From contig VEQZ01000011.1 of assembly GCA_018882975.1 (NCBI GenBank), forward strand, positions 1 through 39,125: DNA of 39,125 nt. Reading direction: 5' to 3'. This DNA is from Rhodocyclaceae bacterium. Lineage in GTDB: Bacteria > Pseudomonadota > Gammaproteobacteria > Burkholderiales > UBA3065. The notes below the pieces were generated by a model. That model had not been told where the DNA came from. It made no database searches and worked only from the letters and a program-made list of their open reading frames with translations. Positions within the stretch are counted from its first letter, which is position 1. Every line of letters starts with the position of its first letter. Shown here piece after piece: positions 1 to 15,902 of the stretch. The position numbers were made by a program, and so were the translations under genes.

Positions 1-1270
<1,270 letters not shown>

Positions 1271-1404
1271 CGATCTTTTTTGGGCTCTCGCTTTGGACCC
1301 CGTTGCGTAACGAGGTCCGGGCTTGAGCACCGATTTCAAAGCTTATAGACCTTGCGGTCTTGTCAGGCTTCTCAACCAGGCGCCCACACTTATCGGTTGT
1401 CTGT

Positions 1405-1417
1405 TTTGTTAAAGAGC
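1405..1417 (-). promoter_or_regulatory. rrn leader boxA antitermination site
   Basis: The minus strand reads GCTCTTTAACAAA, a near-perfect match to the rRNA boxA bound by NusB/NusE (S10). It lies about 45 bases downstream of the predicted promoter and 135 bases before the 16S 5' end, as expected for a ribosomal leader. The rest of the 1271-1580 gap is 16S leader sequence and about 95 bases between the tyrS stop and the promoter, where I see no clear terminator. Confidence 0.85.
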
Positions 1418-1455
1418 GGCTGACTTGGCGCTTGCGTCGTCAGCGAAGAGGCCGA

Positions 1456-1485
1456 ACTATACGGCTCCCTGTTCGCGTCCGTCAA
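1456..1485 (-). promoter_or_regulatory. rRNA operon promoter
   Basis: On the minus strand a -35 box TTGACG (1480-1485) and a -10 box TATAGT (1456-1461) are separated by 18 bases, about 185 bases upstream of the mature 16S end. The bases just after the -10 are GC-rich (TCGGCC), like the discriminator of stringently controlled rRNA promoters. An upstream T-run (GAGTTTTTCC) may act as an UP-like element. The assignment rests on motif match and position only. Confidence 0.75.
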
Positions 1486-1580
1486 CACCTTCGGCGGAAA
1501 AACTCGCTGGAGATTGCAGTCCTGCCGTTCGATCAAGCACTTGCGCTGCCAGGCGGGACTCCGGAGCGGGCCGCGCCGTA

Positions 1581-2807
<1,227 letters not shown>

Positions 2808-2891
2808 CGGGTGCGGCCTGTGCGGGTTGGACGGATCTTGGTCGAGTGGGGGCGCCTGCCCGGCGTCAGCGCGGCGCCCGGATCATCCGGG

Positions 2892-4379
2892 TCAATGGCG
2901 GTGCCCGGGCGCGAGATGCGGCGCACGGCCAGCGGTGTGAGCGTGGCGCGGGCGCGCGAGGTGCTCACCGTGACCGCGAATCACCTGCGGCAACAAGGAA
3001 CCGGCGCACATGCCGATGCAGCTGAGCGCCAAGCCGGCCAATTGCGGCGGCAGAAGGGCTTCCGCACCAAACGCGAACTCGCTGACCAGCCAGCCACCTA
3101 TGCCGAGGAAAATGGCCAAATACGCGCCCTGGGTGGTGGCGCGCTGCCACAGGGCACCCGCGATCAGCGGCACGAACGCACCGGCCAGCGTCACCTTGTA
3201 AGCGTTCTCCACCATCTTGAAGATGCTCGCTTCGGAATTCAGGGCAAAGACCAGCACGACGGATGCGAAACACACGATCGTCGCGCGCATCACCCACAAA
3301 AAGCGACGGTCGCTCATGCCCGGCGCCGCGCCACGGATGATGTTCTCGGCAAACGAGACCGATGGCGCCAGCAGCGTCGCCGACGAGCAGCTCATGATGG
3401 CCGAGAGCACCGCACCGAAAAAGATCACCTGCGCCAGCAGCGGCGTGTGCGTCATCACCAGCGTGGGCAGCAGGCGCTGCGGATCGGCCTCGAGCAGCCC
3501 GCCGAAGACTTGCGGATCGACCAGCGTCGAGGCATAGGCGATGAACATCGGCACAAAGGTGAAGCAGAAGTAGATGCCGGCACCAAACATGCTGCCCCAC
3601 AGCGCGATCTGCGCGGTGCGCGCCGAAGTGATGCGCTGAAATACGTCCTGCTGGGGAATCGAGCCGAGCATCATGGTGACCCAGGCAGCAACAAACGACA
3701 ACCACGCGGCGAGGTTGGGCGGCGGGAAGAAATCGAGCTTGCCGGCCAGACGCGCGCTGTCGATCACCGGCGCCACCCCGCCGGTCTGGTCGGCCACCAG
3801 ACTGGCGATGAACAGCAACCCGCCGATGACCACGCCCATCTGCACGAAATCCAGAATGGCAACCGAGAGCATGCCGCCCAGCGTGGTGTAGGTGAGAACC
3901 ACCAGCGTGCCCACCAGCATGCCCGCCGGCTCGCTCAGCGCGCCATCGGTGACCATGTTGAGGATCAGGCCGAGCGCCTTGATCTGCGCCGACACCCAGC
4001 CCAGATACGAGGCGACGATGGCCAAGGTCGTCAGGACCTCGATACCGCGCCCGTAGCGCAGCCGAAAGAAGTCCCCCAGCGTGAGGATGTTGAGTCGATA
4101 CAGGTAGCGGGCGAAGAAGATGCCGGCCAGCACCAGGCAGAGAGACGAGCCAAAGGGGTCGGCGACCACGCCGCGCAGGCCCTCGGTGGCGAAGGTCGCG
4201 GAGACGCCAAACACCGCCTCGGCGCCAAACCAGGTGGCGAACACCGTCGCGGTGACCACCGGCAGGGGCAGGTGCCGGCCGGCCACGGCGAAGTCCTTGC
4301 TGTTCTTGACCCGCGTGCCGGCGGCGACGCCGATGCCGATGGAGAGCAGCAGATAGAGGACGACAAAAGTCAGCAACAT
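2892..4379 (-). CDS. Sodium:solute symporter family transporter with His-rich tail
   Basis: Inner-membrane secondary transporter of the SSS family (Na+- or H+-coupled uptake of small solutes); the substrate cannot be told from sequence. About 495 residues with roughly 13 hydrophobic segments. The N-terminal helix (LLTFVVLYLLLSIGIGVAAG) is followed by the family's KNSKDFAVAGR-type segment and the TWFGAEAVFG region near residues 55-65, and later by SCSSATLLAPSVSFAENI. I chose the ATG at 4379, preceded by GGGGTG, over an in-frame start 45 bases upstream that lacks homology-like sequence. The last 26 residues carry seven histidines and look cytoplasmic. It lies between ubiB and tyrS on the same strand, 67 and 84 bases from them, with no evident functional link. 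A choline- or proline-type substrate is possible but unsupported. Confidence 0.88.
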   Translation of the reverse strand: MLLTFVVLYLLLSIGIGVAAGTRVKNSKDFAVAGRHLPLPVVTATVFATWFGAEAVFGVSATFATEGLRGVVADPFGSSLCLVLAGIFFARYLYRLNILTLGDFFRLRYGRGIEVLTTLAIVASYLGWVSAQIKALGLILNMVTDGALSEPAGMLVGTLVVLTYTTLGGMLSVAILDFVQMGVVIGGLLFIASLVADQTGGVAPVIDSARLAGKLDFFPPPNLAAWLSFVAAWVTMMLGSIPQQDVFQRITSARTAQIALWGSMFGAGIYFCFTFVPMFIAYASTLVDPQVFGGLLEADPQRLLPTLVMTHTPLLAQVIFFGAVLSAIMSCSSATLLAPSVSFAENIIRGAAPGMSDRRFLWVMRATIVCFASVVLVFALNSEASIFKMVENAYKVTLAGAFVPLIAGALWQRATTQGAYLAIFLGIGGWLVSEFAFGAEALLPPQLAGLALSCIGMCAGSLLPQVIRGHGEHLARPRHAHTAGRAPHLAPGHRH

Positions 4380-4446
4380 GCCGGCACCCCGCGTGTCTGC
4401 GACGCGCCGGTGGATGCGCCGCACAAAAACCGGAGTCTAGCAAGCA

Positions 4447-5949
4447 TCAGCCGCCGAGCCAGCGCCATGCCTCGACGCCGAGCAGCAGCGCCAGCAGCAG
4501 CGCCACCGCTGCCAGCCAGCGCTCCAGCCGCCGCAACGGCGCGCGCAGGTCGCCGGTGCCATCGTCCGGGCGGCTGAGGCGGGTCAGTGCCTCGTGCGCC
4601 AAACGCGGCACCTGCGGCAGGGTCTTGGCCCAGGTGGTGGCCTCGCTCTCCAGATGTCGGCGCAGCGCACGCCAGCCGATCTGGTCGTTCATCCAGCGTT
4701 CGAGGAAGGGCTTGGCGGTGGCCCAGAGGTCGAGGTCGGGGTCGAGGTCGCGGCCCAGCCCTTCGATATTGAGCAGAGTCTTCTGCAGCAGGACCAGTTG
4801 CGGCTGGATCTCGACCTGAAACTGGCGCGACGTCTCGAACAGGCGCAGCAACACGCGGCCGAAGGAGATCTCCTTGAGCGGACGGTCGAAGATCGGCTCG
4901 CAGCAGGCGCGGATGGCCGACTCGAACTCATCGACGCGCGTACCGGCCGGCACCCAGCCGGCGTCGACGTGGGCCTGCGCCACACCGCGGTAGTCGCGGC
5001 GGAAGAAGGCGAGGAAGTTGCGCGCGAGGTAGTTCTTGTCGACCTCGGACAAGGTGCCGACGATGCCGAAGTCGAGCGCGATATAGGTACCGTCGTCGTG
5101 CACCATGATGTTGCCCGGGTGCATGTCGGCGTGGAAGAAGCCGTCGCGGAAGACTTGCGTAAAGAAGATCTCGACGCCTTCCCTCGCCAGTTTGGGGATG
5201 CTGATGTTCTTCTCGCGCAGGCGCGCGACCTGGCTGATCGGCGTGCCGCTCATGCGCTGCATGACGATGATGTTGCGCTCGCACCAGTCCCAGTGGATCT
5301 CCGGCACGTAGAGCAGGCGCGACTTCTCGAAATTGCGCCGCAGCTGGCTGGCGTTGGCGGCCTCGAACATGAGGTCGAGTTCCTGGCCGATGTGCTTCTC
5401 GAACTCGGCCACCACCTGGCGCGGCTTGAGCCGCTTGCCGTCGCTGTAGAGGCGCTCGACCAGACCGGCGATGACGTACATGAGCGCGACGTCGCTGGCG
5501 ATGACCGACTCGATGCCGGGACGCAGCACCTTGACCGCCACCTCGCGGCCGTCGGGCAGCACCGCGAAGTGCACCTGCGCCACCGAGGCGCTGGCCACCG
5601 GCTCGACCTGGAAGCTGGCGAAGACCTGGTCCAGCGGCTTGCGGTAAGCGCGCTCCAACACCGCCACCGCCTCCTCGCCGGGAAAGGGTGCGACGCGGTC
5701 CTGCAGCAATGCCAAGCGGTCGGCGATGTCGGCCGGTAGCAGGTCGCGGCGGGTCGAGAGCACCTGGCCGAACTTGACAAAGATCGGGCCGAGGCTCTCC
5801 AGCGCCAGTTGCAGACGGTCGCCGCGCGGCGTGGTGGTGATGCGCCGACCAAGCCGCCCGCTCCAGCGCCAACGGCGCGGCAACAGCAGGTCGTCGAGGC
5901 CGTACACCCAGACCACGCGAACGATGCGCAGCAGGCGAAGGATGCGCAT
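4447..5949 (-). CDS. ubiB: UbiB, ABC1/ADCK-type atypical kinase for ubiquinone biosynthesis
   Basis: Membrane-anchored atypical protein-kinase-like ATPase needed for ubiquinone synthesis, thought to help extract lipid intermediates. The 500-residue product has the family's KxGQ motif (KFGQ, residues 59-62), the Ala-rich nucleotide loop ([12 protein letters not shown]), an invariant-lysine strand ([10 protein letters not shown]), HADMHPGN catalytic-loop residues and the DFG-type DFGIVG. A C-terminal hydrophobic helix ([15 protein letters not shown]) provides the membrane anchor. The chosen ATG at 5949 shares one base with the ubiJ stop codon (TGATG), which indicates translational coupling; a TTG one codon upstream is less likely. 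It is a little shorter than E. coli UbiB (546). It belongs to a ubiE-ubiJ-ubiB operon. Confidence 0.96.
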   Translation of the reverse strand: MRILRLLRIVRVVWVYGLDDLLLPRRWRWSGRLGRRITTTPRGDRLQLALESLGPIFVKFGQVLSTRRDLLPADIADRLALLQDRVAPFPGEEAVAVLERAYRKPLDQVFASFQVEPVASASVAQVHFAVLPDGREVAVKVLRPGIESVIASDVALMYVIAGLVERLYSDGKRLKPRQVVAEFEKHIGQELDLMFEAANASQLRRNFEKSRLLYVPEIHWDWCERNIIVMQRMSGTPISQVARLREKNISIPKLAREGVEIFFTQVFRDGFFHADMHPGNIMVHDDGTYIALDFGIVGTLSEVDKNYLARNFLAFFRRDYRGVAQAHVDAGWVPAGTRVDEFESAIRACCEPIFDRPLKEISFGRVLLRLFETSRQFQVEIQPQLVLLQKTLLNIEGLGRDLDPDLDLWATAKPFLERWMNDQIGWRALRRHLESEATTWAKTLPQVPRLAHEALTRLSRPDDGTGDLRAPLRRLERWLAAVALLLALLLGVEAWRWLGG

Positions 5950-6551
5950 CAAGCCTTGCGTGACAGCCGCTCGACCCGCGCCTGCAGACGGTCGGCCGCC
6001 TCGCGCAACTCGTCGACGCCGTCAAGGAAGCTTTTCATCTCGGCTGGCGTGACCAGCCCGGACTCGTTGCGCAGGTAGTCGCGCGCCATGCTGCCGGCGC
6101 GCTCGCCGGCCTCGCGCCACGCCGCCTGCATGCGCCCGGCCAGCACGCCGAGCGGCGCGGCCACCGGCGGCGGCAGCACCGACTCCAGTGCAGTCGGCCA
6201 GTCCCAGTAGAAGTCGCGGGCGACCGCCGCAAGTGCCTGCGCCAACGCGGCATCGCCGCTGAAGGCGAGCCCCTCGAAGGCGCTGCTGTCGCCCAGCGCC
6301 CGACGCAGCAGACGGTCGGGCGGGATGTCCATGTGCAGGTCGGGCGGCGCGCCGTCGGCCACATGCAAGTCGCCGTCGTCGCCGATGACAAAGCCGAGAC
6401 CGAGTCCGGCCGCCTCGATGCGCAGGGTCTTGCCGGCGAACGGCCGCAGCCGCTCGCGCACCGGCTCATAGAGCGGTGAACGGCGCAACGCCGCAGCAAA
6501 GCGCTCGGCCGCTGGCGCAAGCAGGGGCGGAGTGGTGAAAGGCCGTGCCAT
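5949..6551 (-). CDS. ubiJ: UbiJ, SCP2-domain ubiquinone biosynthesis accessory protein
   Basis: Lipid-binding accessory protein of the aerobic ubiquinone-biosynthesis complex, in which UbiJ with UbiK is thought to present hydrophobic intermediates to the hydroxylases and methylases. The 200-residue product matches UbiJ in length (about 200). An SCP2-like region (residues about 15-110) contains [15 protein letters not shown] and [14 protein letters not shown], and the C-terminal end is a charged, coiled-coil-like helix ([20 protein letters not shown]). The ATG at 6551 (MARPF) was chosen because it follows the ubiE stop by 17 bases and gives the family length; a longer in-frame extension overlaps ubiE and is not coding-like. 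Position between ubiE and ubiB supports the call more strongly than sequence, since the family diverges fast. Confidence 0.88.
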   Translation of the reverse strand: MARPFTTPPLLAPAAERFAAALRRSPLYEPVRERLRPFAGKTLRIEAAGLGLGFVIGDDGDLHVADGAPPDLHMDIPPDRLLRRALGDSSAFEGLAFSGDAALAQALAAVARDFYWDWPTALESVLPPPVAAPLGVLAGRMQAAWREAGERAGSMARDYLRNESGLVTPAEMKSFLDGVDELREAADRLQARVERLSRKA

Positions 6552-6568
6552 GCGCGTTGGATCCGGGC

Positions 6569-7321
6569 TCAGGCGGTCCGGGTACCCCGATGCAACGCGA
6601 CCACCCCGGCGCTGAGGTTGAACCAGTCGACCTTGGCGAAACCCGCGTCGATCATCATCTGCCGCAGGGTGTCCTGGTCGGGGTGCATGCGGATCGACTC
6701 GGCCAAGTAACGGTAACTCTCGGCATCGCCGGCAATGCGCTGGCCCAGCAGCGGCAGCACGCGAAAGGAATAGGCGTCGTAGAGCGGGCGCAGCGGCGCT
6801 GCCACCTTGGAGAACTCGAGCACCAGCAGGCGCCCGCCGGGCTTGAGCACACGATGCATCTCGGCCAGCGCGAGGTCCTTGTGCGTCATGTTGCGCAAAC
6901 CAAAAGCCACGACGACGCAGTCGAAGCGGCGATCGGGAAAGGGCAGGCGCTCGGCGTCGCACTGGATGGCCGGCACCGGAGTGCCGGCGTCGATCATGCG
7001 GTCGCGGCCGACCTGCAGCATGTCGGCGTTGATGTCGGTCAGCAGCACCTCACCCTGCGCGCCGACGCGGTCCCGGAACAGCCGACTCAGGTCGCCCGAA
7101 CCCCCGGCCACGTCGAGCACGCGGTCGCCCGGGCGCACGCCCGAGAGTTCCACCGCAAAGCGCTTCCAGACCCGGTGCAGGCCGAGCGACATCAGGTCGT
7201 TCATGATGTCGTAACGGCGCGCGACCGAAGCGAACACGGCGCGGACCTTGTCGGCTTTCTCCACCTCGGCGACGGTCTGGTAGCCGAAGTGGGTGGTGCG
7301 GGTGTTGGAGTCCGTGGCCAT
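6569..7321 (-). CDS. ubiE: UbiE, ubiquinone/menaquinone C-methyltransferase
   Basis: SAM-dependent methyltransferase that adds the C-methyl group to the benzoquinol ring during ubiquinone (and demethylmenaquinone) synthesis. The 250-residue product shows the UbiE signatures [17 protein letters not shown] near residues 37-53, the SAM-binding motif [12 protein letters not shown] near 67-78, and [20 protein letters not shown] near 135-155. Length equals the family norm. The ATG at 7321 has only a weak ribosome-binding site. It is the first gene of the ubi operon and is divergent from phoB across 173 bases; a promoter for it is expected there but I do not see a convincing one. Confidence 0.97.
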   Translation of the reverse strand: MATDSNTRTTHFGYQTVAEVEKADKVRAVFASVARRYDIMNDLMSLGLHRVWKRFAVELSGVRPGDRVLDVAGGSGDLSRLFRDRVGAQGEVLLTDINADMLQVGRDRMIDAGTPVPAIQCDAERLPFPDRRFDCVVVAFGLRNMTHKDLALAEMHRVLKPGGRLLVLEFSKVAAPLRPLYDAYSFRVLPLLGQRIAGDAESYRYLAESIRMHPDQDTLRQMMIDAGFAKVDWFNLSAGVVALHRGTRTA

Positions 7322-7395
7322 GGTGGAATGGTAGCAGGGATGCCCCGCGGCACCGGACCGGCGACTGAGGCCGGACGGCTCGTCGGGTCACCGCG

Positions 7396-7428
7396 CTGTC
7401 ATGTTTCGGCAACATAGGCGTCATAGTC
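7396..7428 (+). promoter_or_regulatory. PHO box upstream of phoB
   Basis: Three seven-base half-sites occur at exact 11-bp steps: CTGTCAT (7396-7402), CGGCAAC (7407-7413, weak) and GCGTCAT (7418-7424), with AT-rich four-base spacers between them. This matches the direct-repeat architecture of PhoB binding sites. It lies about 70 bases before the phoB start, so autoregulation by PhoB is inferred. The middle half-site is poor. Confidence 0.7.
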
Positions 7429-7494
7429 TCGTGGCGGCGCTTCAGCCGGGCGCTTCCGACACGGCGCCAAACCCTACATGGACGGGCAGACGAC

Positions 7495-8187
7495 ATGGCC
7501 GCAACCATCCTCCTCGTCGAGGACGAGCTGGCGATCCAGGAACTGATCGCCTTCAACCTGCAGCACGCCGGCCACCTGGTGGTGCGCGCCGGCGACGCCG
7601 AGCAGGCGCTCGGCCTGGTGCGCCACGCGCTGCCCGATGTGGTGCTACTCGACTGGATGCTGCCCGGTGCCAGCGGCGTGGAGCTGGCGCGCCGCCTGCG
7701 CGCCGACCCGCGGACCCGCGCCATCCCCATCATCATGCTCACTGCCCGCGCCGAGGAGGGCGACAAGGTGCTCGGCCTCGAGGCAGGCGCCGACGACTAC
7801 GTGACCAAGCCCTTCTCGCCGCGCGAGCTGCTGGCGCGCATCAAGGCGGTGTTGCGCCGGCGCGCGCCGCAGATGACCGACGACTTGGTCGAGGCCGGCG
7901 GACTGCGCCTTGACCCGGCGACCCACCGTGTCAGCGGAAAGGAGCAGACACTCAACCTCGGCCCCACCGAGTTCCGCCTGTTACATTTCCTCATGACGCA
8001 CCCCGAGCGGGTGCATACCCGCAGCCACCTGCTTGATCAGGTCTGGGGTGACCACGTGTTCGTTGAGGAGCGCACCGTCGATGTCCACATCCGCCGTCTG
8101 CGCGCAGCCCTTGAGCCGAGCGGCCTCGATGCTCTGGTGCAGACGGTGCGCGGCGCCGGCTACCGCTTCTCGGTCAAGCCCGACTGA
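7495..8187 (+). CDS. phoB: PhoB, phosphate regulon response regulator
   Basis: OmpR-family response regulator that, when phosphorylated by PhoR under phosphate limitation, activates phosphate-uptake genes by binding PHO boxes. The 230-residue product has a receiver domain (about 1-120) with acidic residues EDE near 10-12, phosphoacceptor Asp53 in LLDWMLPG, a conserved T/K pair (LTARAEEG, TKPFSP), and a winged-helix domain (about 130-228) containing GPTEFRLLHFL, the recognition-helix segment VFVEERTVDVHIRRLR and GAGYRF. These spellings are those of PhoB rather than other OmpR-type regulators. phoR follows after 28 bases, and a PHO box precedes it. The start is the ATG after the ACGGGCAGACGAC leader. 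Confidence 0.96.
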   Translation: MAATILLVEDELAIQELIAFNLQHAGHLVVRAGDAEQALGLVRHALPDVVLLDWMLPGASGVELARRLRADPRTRAIPIIMLTARAEEGDKVLGLEAGADDYVTKPFSPRELLARIKAVLRRRAPQMTDDLVEAGGLRLDPATHRVSGKEQTLNLGPTEFRLLHFLMTHPERVHTRSHLLDQVWGDHVFVEERTVDVHIRRLRAALEPSGLDALVQTVRGAGYRFSVKPD

Positions 8188-8215
8188 GCGTCTGCCCGAT
8201 CGGGTGGCCTGAGTC

Positions 8216-9538
8216 ATGCCGGGCGCAGCGAGGGTGTTCGTGTGGCTGCTGCAGGTGGCCACCGGAGCCTTGATCGGCGCCATGGCGGGCGGGCGCGGCG
8301 GCGCGCTGGCCGGCGTCCTGCTGGTGCTCGTCGCGCTGCTGCTTATCGAGGGACGCCGTGCCGCCCGGCTCCTTGCGTGGTTGCACGATCCGGCCGGCAA
8401 GCCCCCGGTCGGCGACCCGCTGTGGCAGGAGTTCAATCTGATGTTGTCGCGCCAGCGTCGGCAGCATGCAGCAGAACTCGCGCGCCTTGAAGCCGAGGTC
8501 GGGCGCTTCGAGGCGGCCGGTCAGGCCATCCCCGACGGCGTGGTGGCGCTCGACCCGGACTTGCGCATCCGCTGGGTCAACCGGCTCGGGGCGCGGCATT
8601 TCAGGCTGGACCCGCGCAGTGACCGTGGCAACCTCCTGACGCATCTGGTGCGCGACCCCCAGTTCAGCGCATTCATGACGCGCGGCGACTTTGCCGAACC
8701 CTTGCTGCTGCACCCCACTCACCAGCCGGGGCTGGCGCTGCAGGTGTTTGTGGTCGAGTTCGGCGACGCGCAACGCCTGATCGTCAGCCGCGACGTCTCC
8801 GACCGCGAACAGGTCGAACGCATGCGCCGTGATTTTGTCGCCAACGTCTCCCACGAATTGCGCACACCGATCACCGTGGTCTCGGGCTTTGTCGAGACGC
8901 TCGCCGAACTGGATCCGGACGAAGCCACGGCCGCCCTCGCCAACGTATTGCCGCTGCTGCAGAAACAGATGAAGCGCATGCAGAGCCTGGTCGCCGATCT
9001 GCTGACCTTGGCACGGCTGGAAAGCACCCCGGAACCGCCGCCGATGAAGCCGGTCGACTTGCCGGCACTGCTCACCGGGATGGTCGCCGATGCGCGCGCG
9101 GTGAACGGCGACCTGCACCCGATCCACTGCGCGGCGGACCCCGGTCTCGATCTGCGCGGAACACCGGGCGAGATCCGCAGCATCGCCGGCAACCTCCTCA
9201 ACAACGCACTGCGCTATTCACCCGAGGGCAGCCGGGTGGAGGTGACGTGGCAGCGCGCGACTGATGCGCGGGGGCAGGTGGTGGGTGTTCTGGCGGTGCG
9301 CGACGAGGGTCCGGGGATTGCCGCCGAGCACCTGCCGCGCCTGACCGAACGCTTCTATCGGGTGGACAGCGGCCGCTCGCGCGACACCGGCGGCACCGGC
9401 CTCGGGCTCGCCATCGTCAAGCACGCGCTGACGCGCCACGGCGGGCATCTCGAGATCGAGAGCGAAGTCGGGCGCGGCAGCGAGTTTCGTGCGGTGTTTC
9501 CGGCCGAGCGGCTCGTTTCCAACCCCACAGGCCCTTGA
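8216..9538 (+). CDS. phoR: PhoR, phosphate regulon sensor histidine kinase
   Basis: Inner-membrane sensor kinase/phosphatase for PhoB that responds to the state of the Pst phosphate transporter. The 440-residue product has two short hydrophobic segments at the N-terminus (VFVWLLQVATGALIGAMAGG and ALAGVLLVLVALLL) with almost no periplasmic loop, as in E. coli PhoR. A PAS-like region (about 100-195) and a HisKA domain with phosphoacceptor His213 (FVANVSHELRTP) follow. The ATPase domain carries the N box (NLLNNALRYSPEG), the G1 box (VRDEGPGI) and the G2 box (GGTGLGLAIVKH). The gene is convergent with greA, with 12 bases between the two stop codons and no room for a hairpin terminator outside coding sequence. 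Confidence 0.95.
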   Translation: MPGAARVFVWLLQVATGALIGAMAGGRGGALAGVLLVLVALLLIEGRRAARLLAWLHDPAGKPPVGDPLWQEFNLMLSRQRRQHAAELARLEAEVGRFEAAGQAIPDGVVALDPDLRIRWVNRLGARHFRLDPRSDRGNLLTHLVRDPQFSAFMTRGDFAEPLLLHPTHQPGLALQVFVVEFGDAQRLIVSRDVSDREQVERMRRDFVANVSHELRTPITVVSGFVETLAELDPDEATAALANVLPLLQKQMKRMQSLVADLLTLARLESTPEPPPMKPVDLPALLTGMVADARAVNGDLHPIHCAADPGLDLRGTPGEIRSIAGNLLNNALRYSPEGSRVEVTWQRATDARGQVVGVLAVRDEGPGIAAEHLPRLTERFYRVDSGRSRDTGGTGLGLAIVKHALTRHGGHLEIESEVGRGSEFRAVFPAERLVSNPTGP

Positions 9539-9550
9539 AAAAACGTCGCG

Positions 9551-10027
9551 TCAACCGTAGCGCACGTCCAGGATCTCGTACTCCCGCACCCCGCCCGGCG
9601 CCTGCACCTCGGCGGTCTCGCCGGCCTCCTTGCCGATCAGCGCGCGGGCAAGCGGGCTGGAAATGCTGATCTTGCCTTCCTTGAGGTCGGCCTCGTCGTC
9701 GCCAACGATCTGGTAAGTCACGGTGGCGCCGGATTCGACGTCCTCCAGTTCCACCGTGGCGCCGAACACGCAGCGGCCATCGGCGTCAAGCGTGCTCGGG
9801 TCGATGATCTGCGCGTTGCCGAGCTTGGCCTCGATCTCGGCGATGCGACCCTCAAGAAAGCTCTGTCGCTCCTTGGCGGCGTCGTACTCGGCGTTCTCGG
9901 AAAGGTCGCCATGGCTGCGCGCCTCGGCGATGGCGTCGATCACACGCGGGCGCTCGACGGTCTTGAGATGGTGGAGTTCGGCCTTGAGCTTCTCGGCGCC
10001 GGTGACGGTGAGCGGAGTCTTCTGCAT
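9551..10027 (-). CDS. greA: Transcript cleavage/elongation factor GreA
   Basis: Binds in the secondary channel of RNA polymerase and stimulates cleavage of backtracked RNA. The 158-residue product matches GreA length and has the N-terminal coiled coil (residues about 1-75) with the conserved tip acidic pair in [18 protein letters not shown], followed by an FKBP-like C-terminal domain (about 80-158) with [13 protein letters not shown] and [14 protein letters not shown]. It follows carB after 59 bases on the same strand, as in many betaproteobacteria, so co-transcription with carAB is likely. No distinct promoter or terminator was recognised around it. Confidence 0.97.
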   Translation of the reverse strand: MQKTPLTVTGAEKLKAELHHLKTVERPRVIDAIAEARSHGDLSENAEYDAAKERQSFLEGRIAEIEAKLGNAQIIDPSTLDADGRCVFGATVELEDVESGATVTYQIVGDDEADLKEGKISISSPLARALIGKEAGETAEVQAPGGVREYEILDVRYG

Positions 10028-10086
10028 GGTGGTGACGGACGTGAAAGGGACTGGCGTGGTGTCGCCGGCGGATGCGTCGCGCCGGA

Positions 10087-13285
<3,199 letters not shown>

Positions 13286-13293
<8 letters not shown>

Positions 13294-14434
13294 GGGCCGA
13301 CTCCGTGTTGCGGGCGGCCATGTCGCCGACGAAGCGGTCGAACAGCGGCGCCACGTCATGCGGACCGGGGCTGGCCTCGGGGTGCCCCTGGAAACAGAAG
13401 GCCGGACGGTCGGTCAGGGCAAAGCCCTGCAGGCTGCCGTCGAACAGGCTCTTGTGGGTGATGCGGGCATTGCCCGGCAGCGTCGTGGCGTCCACCGCGA
13501 AGCCGTGGTTCTGGCTGGTGATCATGACGCGGCCGCTCTCCAAGTCCTGCACCGGGTGGTTGGCGCCGTGGTGGCCGAACTTCATCTTGAGGGTCTTGGC
13601 GCCGATGGCAAGCGCCATCAACTGGTGGCCGAGACAGATGCCGAAGGTCGGGATGCGCTTGTCCAACACCGCGCGGATTGCGGCGATGGCGTAGTCGCAG
13701 GGCGCCGGGTCGCCCGGGCCGTTGGAGAGGAAGACGCCGTCCGGCTTGAGCGCGAGCACCGCGTCGACCGGCGTGCGTGCCGGCACCACGGTGATGCGAC
13801 AGCCGCGCTCGGCGAGCATGCGAAGGATGTTGTGCTTGACGCCAAAGTCGTAGGCGACCACATGGAAACGCGGCACCGCCAGCGTGCCGAACCCACTGCC
13901 CAGCCGCCACTCGGTCTGCGTCCAGTCGTAGGGCTTGCTGCAACTCACCACCTGCGCCAGATCCATGCCTTCCAGCCCGGGAAACTCTCTCGCGCGCGCC
14001 AGCGCCTCGGCCTCGTCGATGCGGCCAGCCATGATGCAGCCGTTCTGCGCGCCGGAGTCGCGCAGGATGCGGGTCAGGCGGCGCGTGTCGATTCCGGCGA
14101 TGCCCGGCGTGCCGGCATCGCGCAGGTAGTCGGTGAGGGTGCGCGTCGAGCGAAAGTTGGAGGTGCGCAGCGGCAGGTCACGGATGATCAGCGCGGCCGC
14201 GTGCACCGACTCGGACTCGGTGTCCTCAGGGTTGCTGCCGGTGTTACCGATGTGCGGGTAGGTCAGCGTCACCATCTGCCGACTGTAGGAGGGGTCGGTG
14301 AGGATCTCCTGGTAACCGGTCATCGCCGTGTTGAACACCACCTCGCCCACCGTCGCCGCCTCTGCCCCAATGGAGATGCCGCGAAACAGCGAACCGTTGG
14401 CAAGGGCAAGAAGGGCGGGGGTGGCTGCGGTCAC
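13286..14434 (-). CDS. carA: Carbamoyl-phosphate synthase small (glutaminase) subunit
   Basis: Class I glutamine amidotransferase subunit that hydrolyses glutamine and passes ammonia to CarB. The 382-residue product matches the family length. The N-terminal CarA-specific domain contains [20 protein letters not shown]; the amidotransferase domain has nucleophile Cys267 in [13 protein letters not shown] and the GHHGANHPV and [13 protein letters not shown] segments carrying the His/Glu of the triad. I chose the GTG at 14434 ([14 protein letters not shown]) because homologous sequence begins there; an in-frame ATG-like extension to 14530 covers the leader and is not coding-like. There is no strong Shine-Dalgarno sequence, so the exact start is less certain than the gene. 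Confidence 0.95.
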
Positions 14435-14494
14435 AGGGGCTCGGCAGGTGTGTTTCCGGGGGCGCGGGGCGGTTTTCGGGGTGCGGATGTGACA

Positions 14495-14519
14495 AGCGGA
14501 CACCGCTGGGGCGTCCGCT
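14495..14519 (-). promoter_or_regulatory. Leader hairpin region before carA
   Basis: The arms AGCGGAC (14495-14501) and GTCCGCT (14513-14519) can pair around an 11-base loop. The same left arm can instead pair locally as AGCGG-ACA-CCGCT (14495-14507). The two structures exclude each other, which is the form of an attenuator-like switch, but no T-run follows on the minus strand, so a classic terminator is not seen. The rest of the 14435-14601 gap is GC-rich with no gene visible. Confidence 0.4.
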
Positions 14520-14534
14520 CGTTTACGCACCGAA

Positions 14535-14564
14535 ATGATACGCGAGTCAGCCTACCCCGGGCAA
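14535..14564 (-). promoter_or_regulatory. Probable carA promoter
   Basis: On the minus strand, TTGCCC (14559-14564) and TATCAT (14535-14540) are separated by 18 bases, placed between the dapB stop and the carA start. Transcription from here would give a leader of about 95 bases that contains the inverted repeats at 14495-14519. Prediction from motif match only. Confidence 0.4.
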
Positions 14565-14601
14565 CGCTGCCGAGGCCTGCAGGAGGCAAAGCGAGGAGGC
14601 G

Positions 14602-15827
<1,226 letters not shown>

Positions 15828-15902
15828 GGAGTCGGTCGGGGGCGACGTTGGGGGCTGCGTTATGATACCGCACGGCAACCTCAGGCCTCCAGGCGCCGCG
15901 CC

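Noticed and set aside
15848-15866. TTGGGG/TATGAT as a fur promoter
   Set aside because: The spacing is only seven bases, so it cannot be a normal sigma-70 promoter; only the hexamer itself is mentioned under bamE.
15828-15902. Fur box in the bamE-fur gap
   Set aside because: No stretch resembles the GATAATGATAATCATTATC consensus beyond a short TATGATA.
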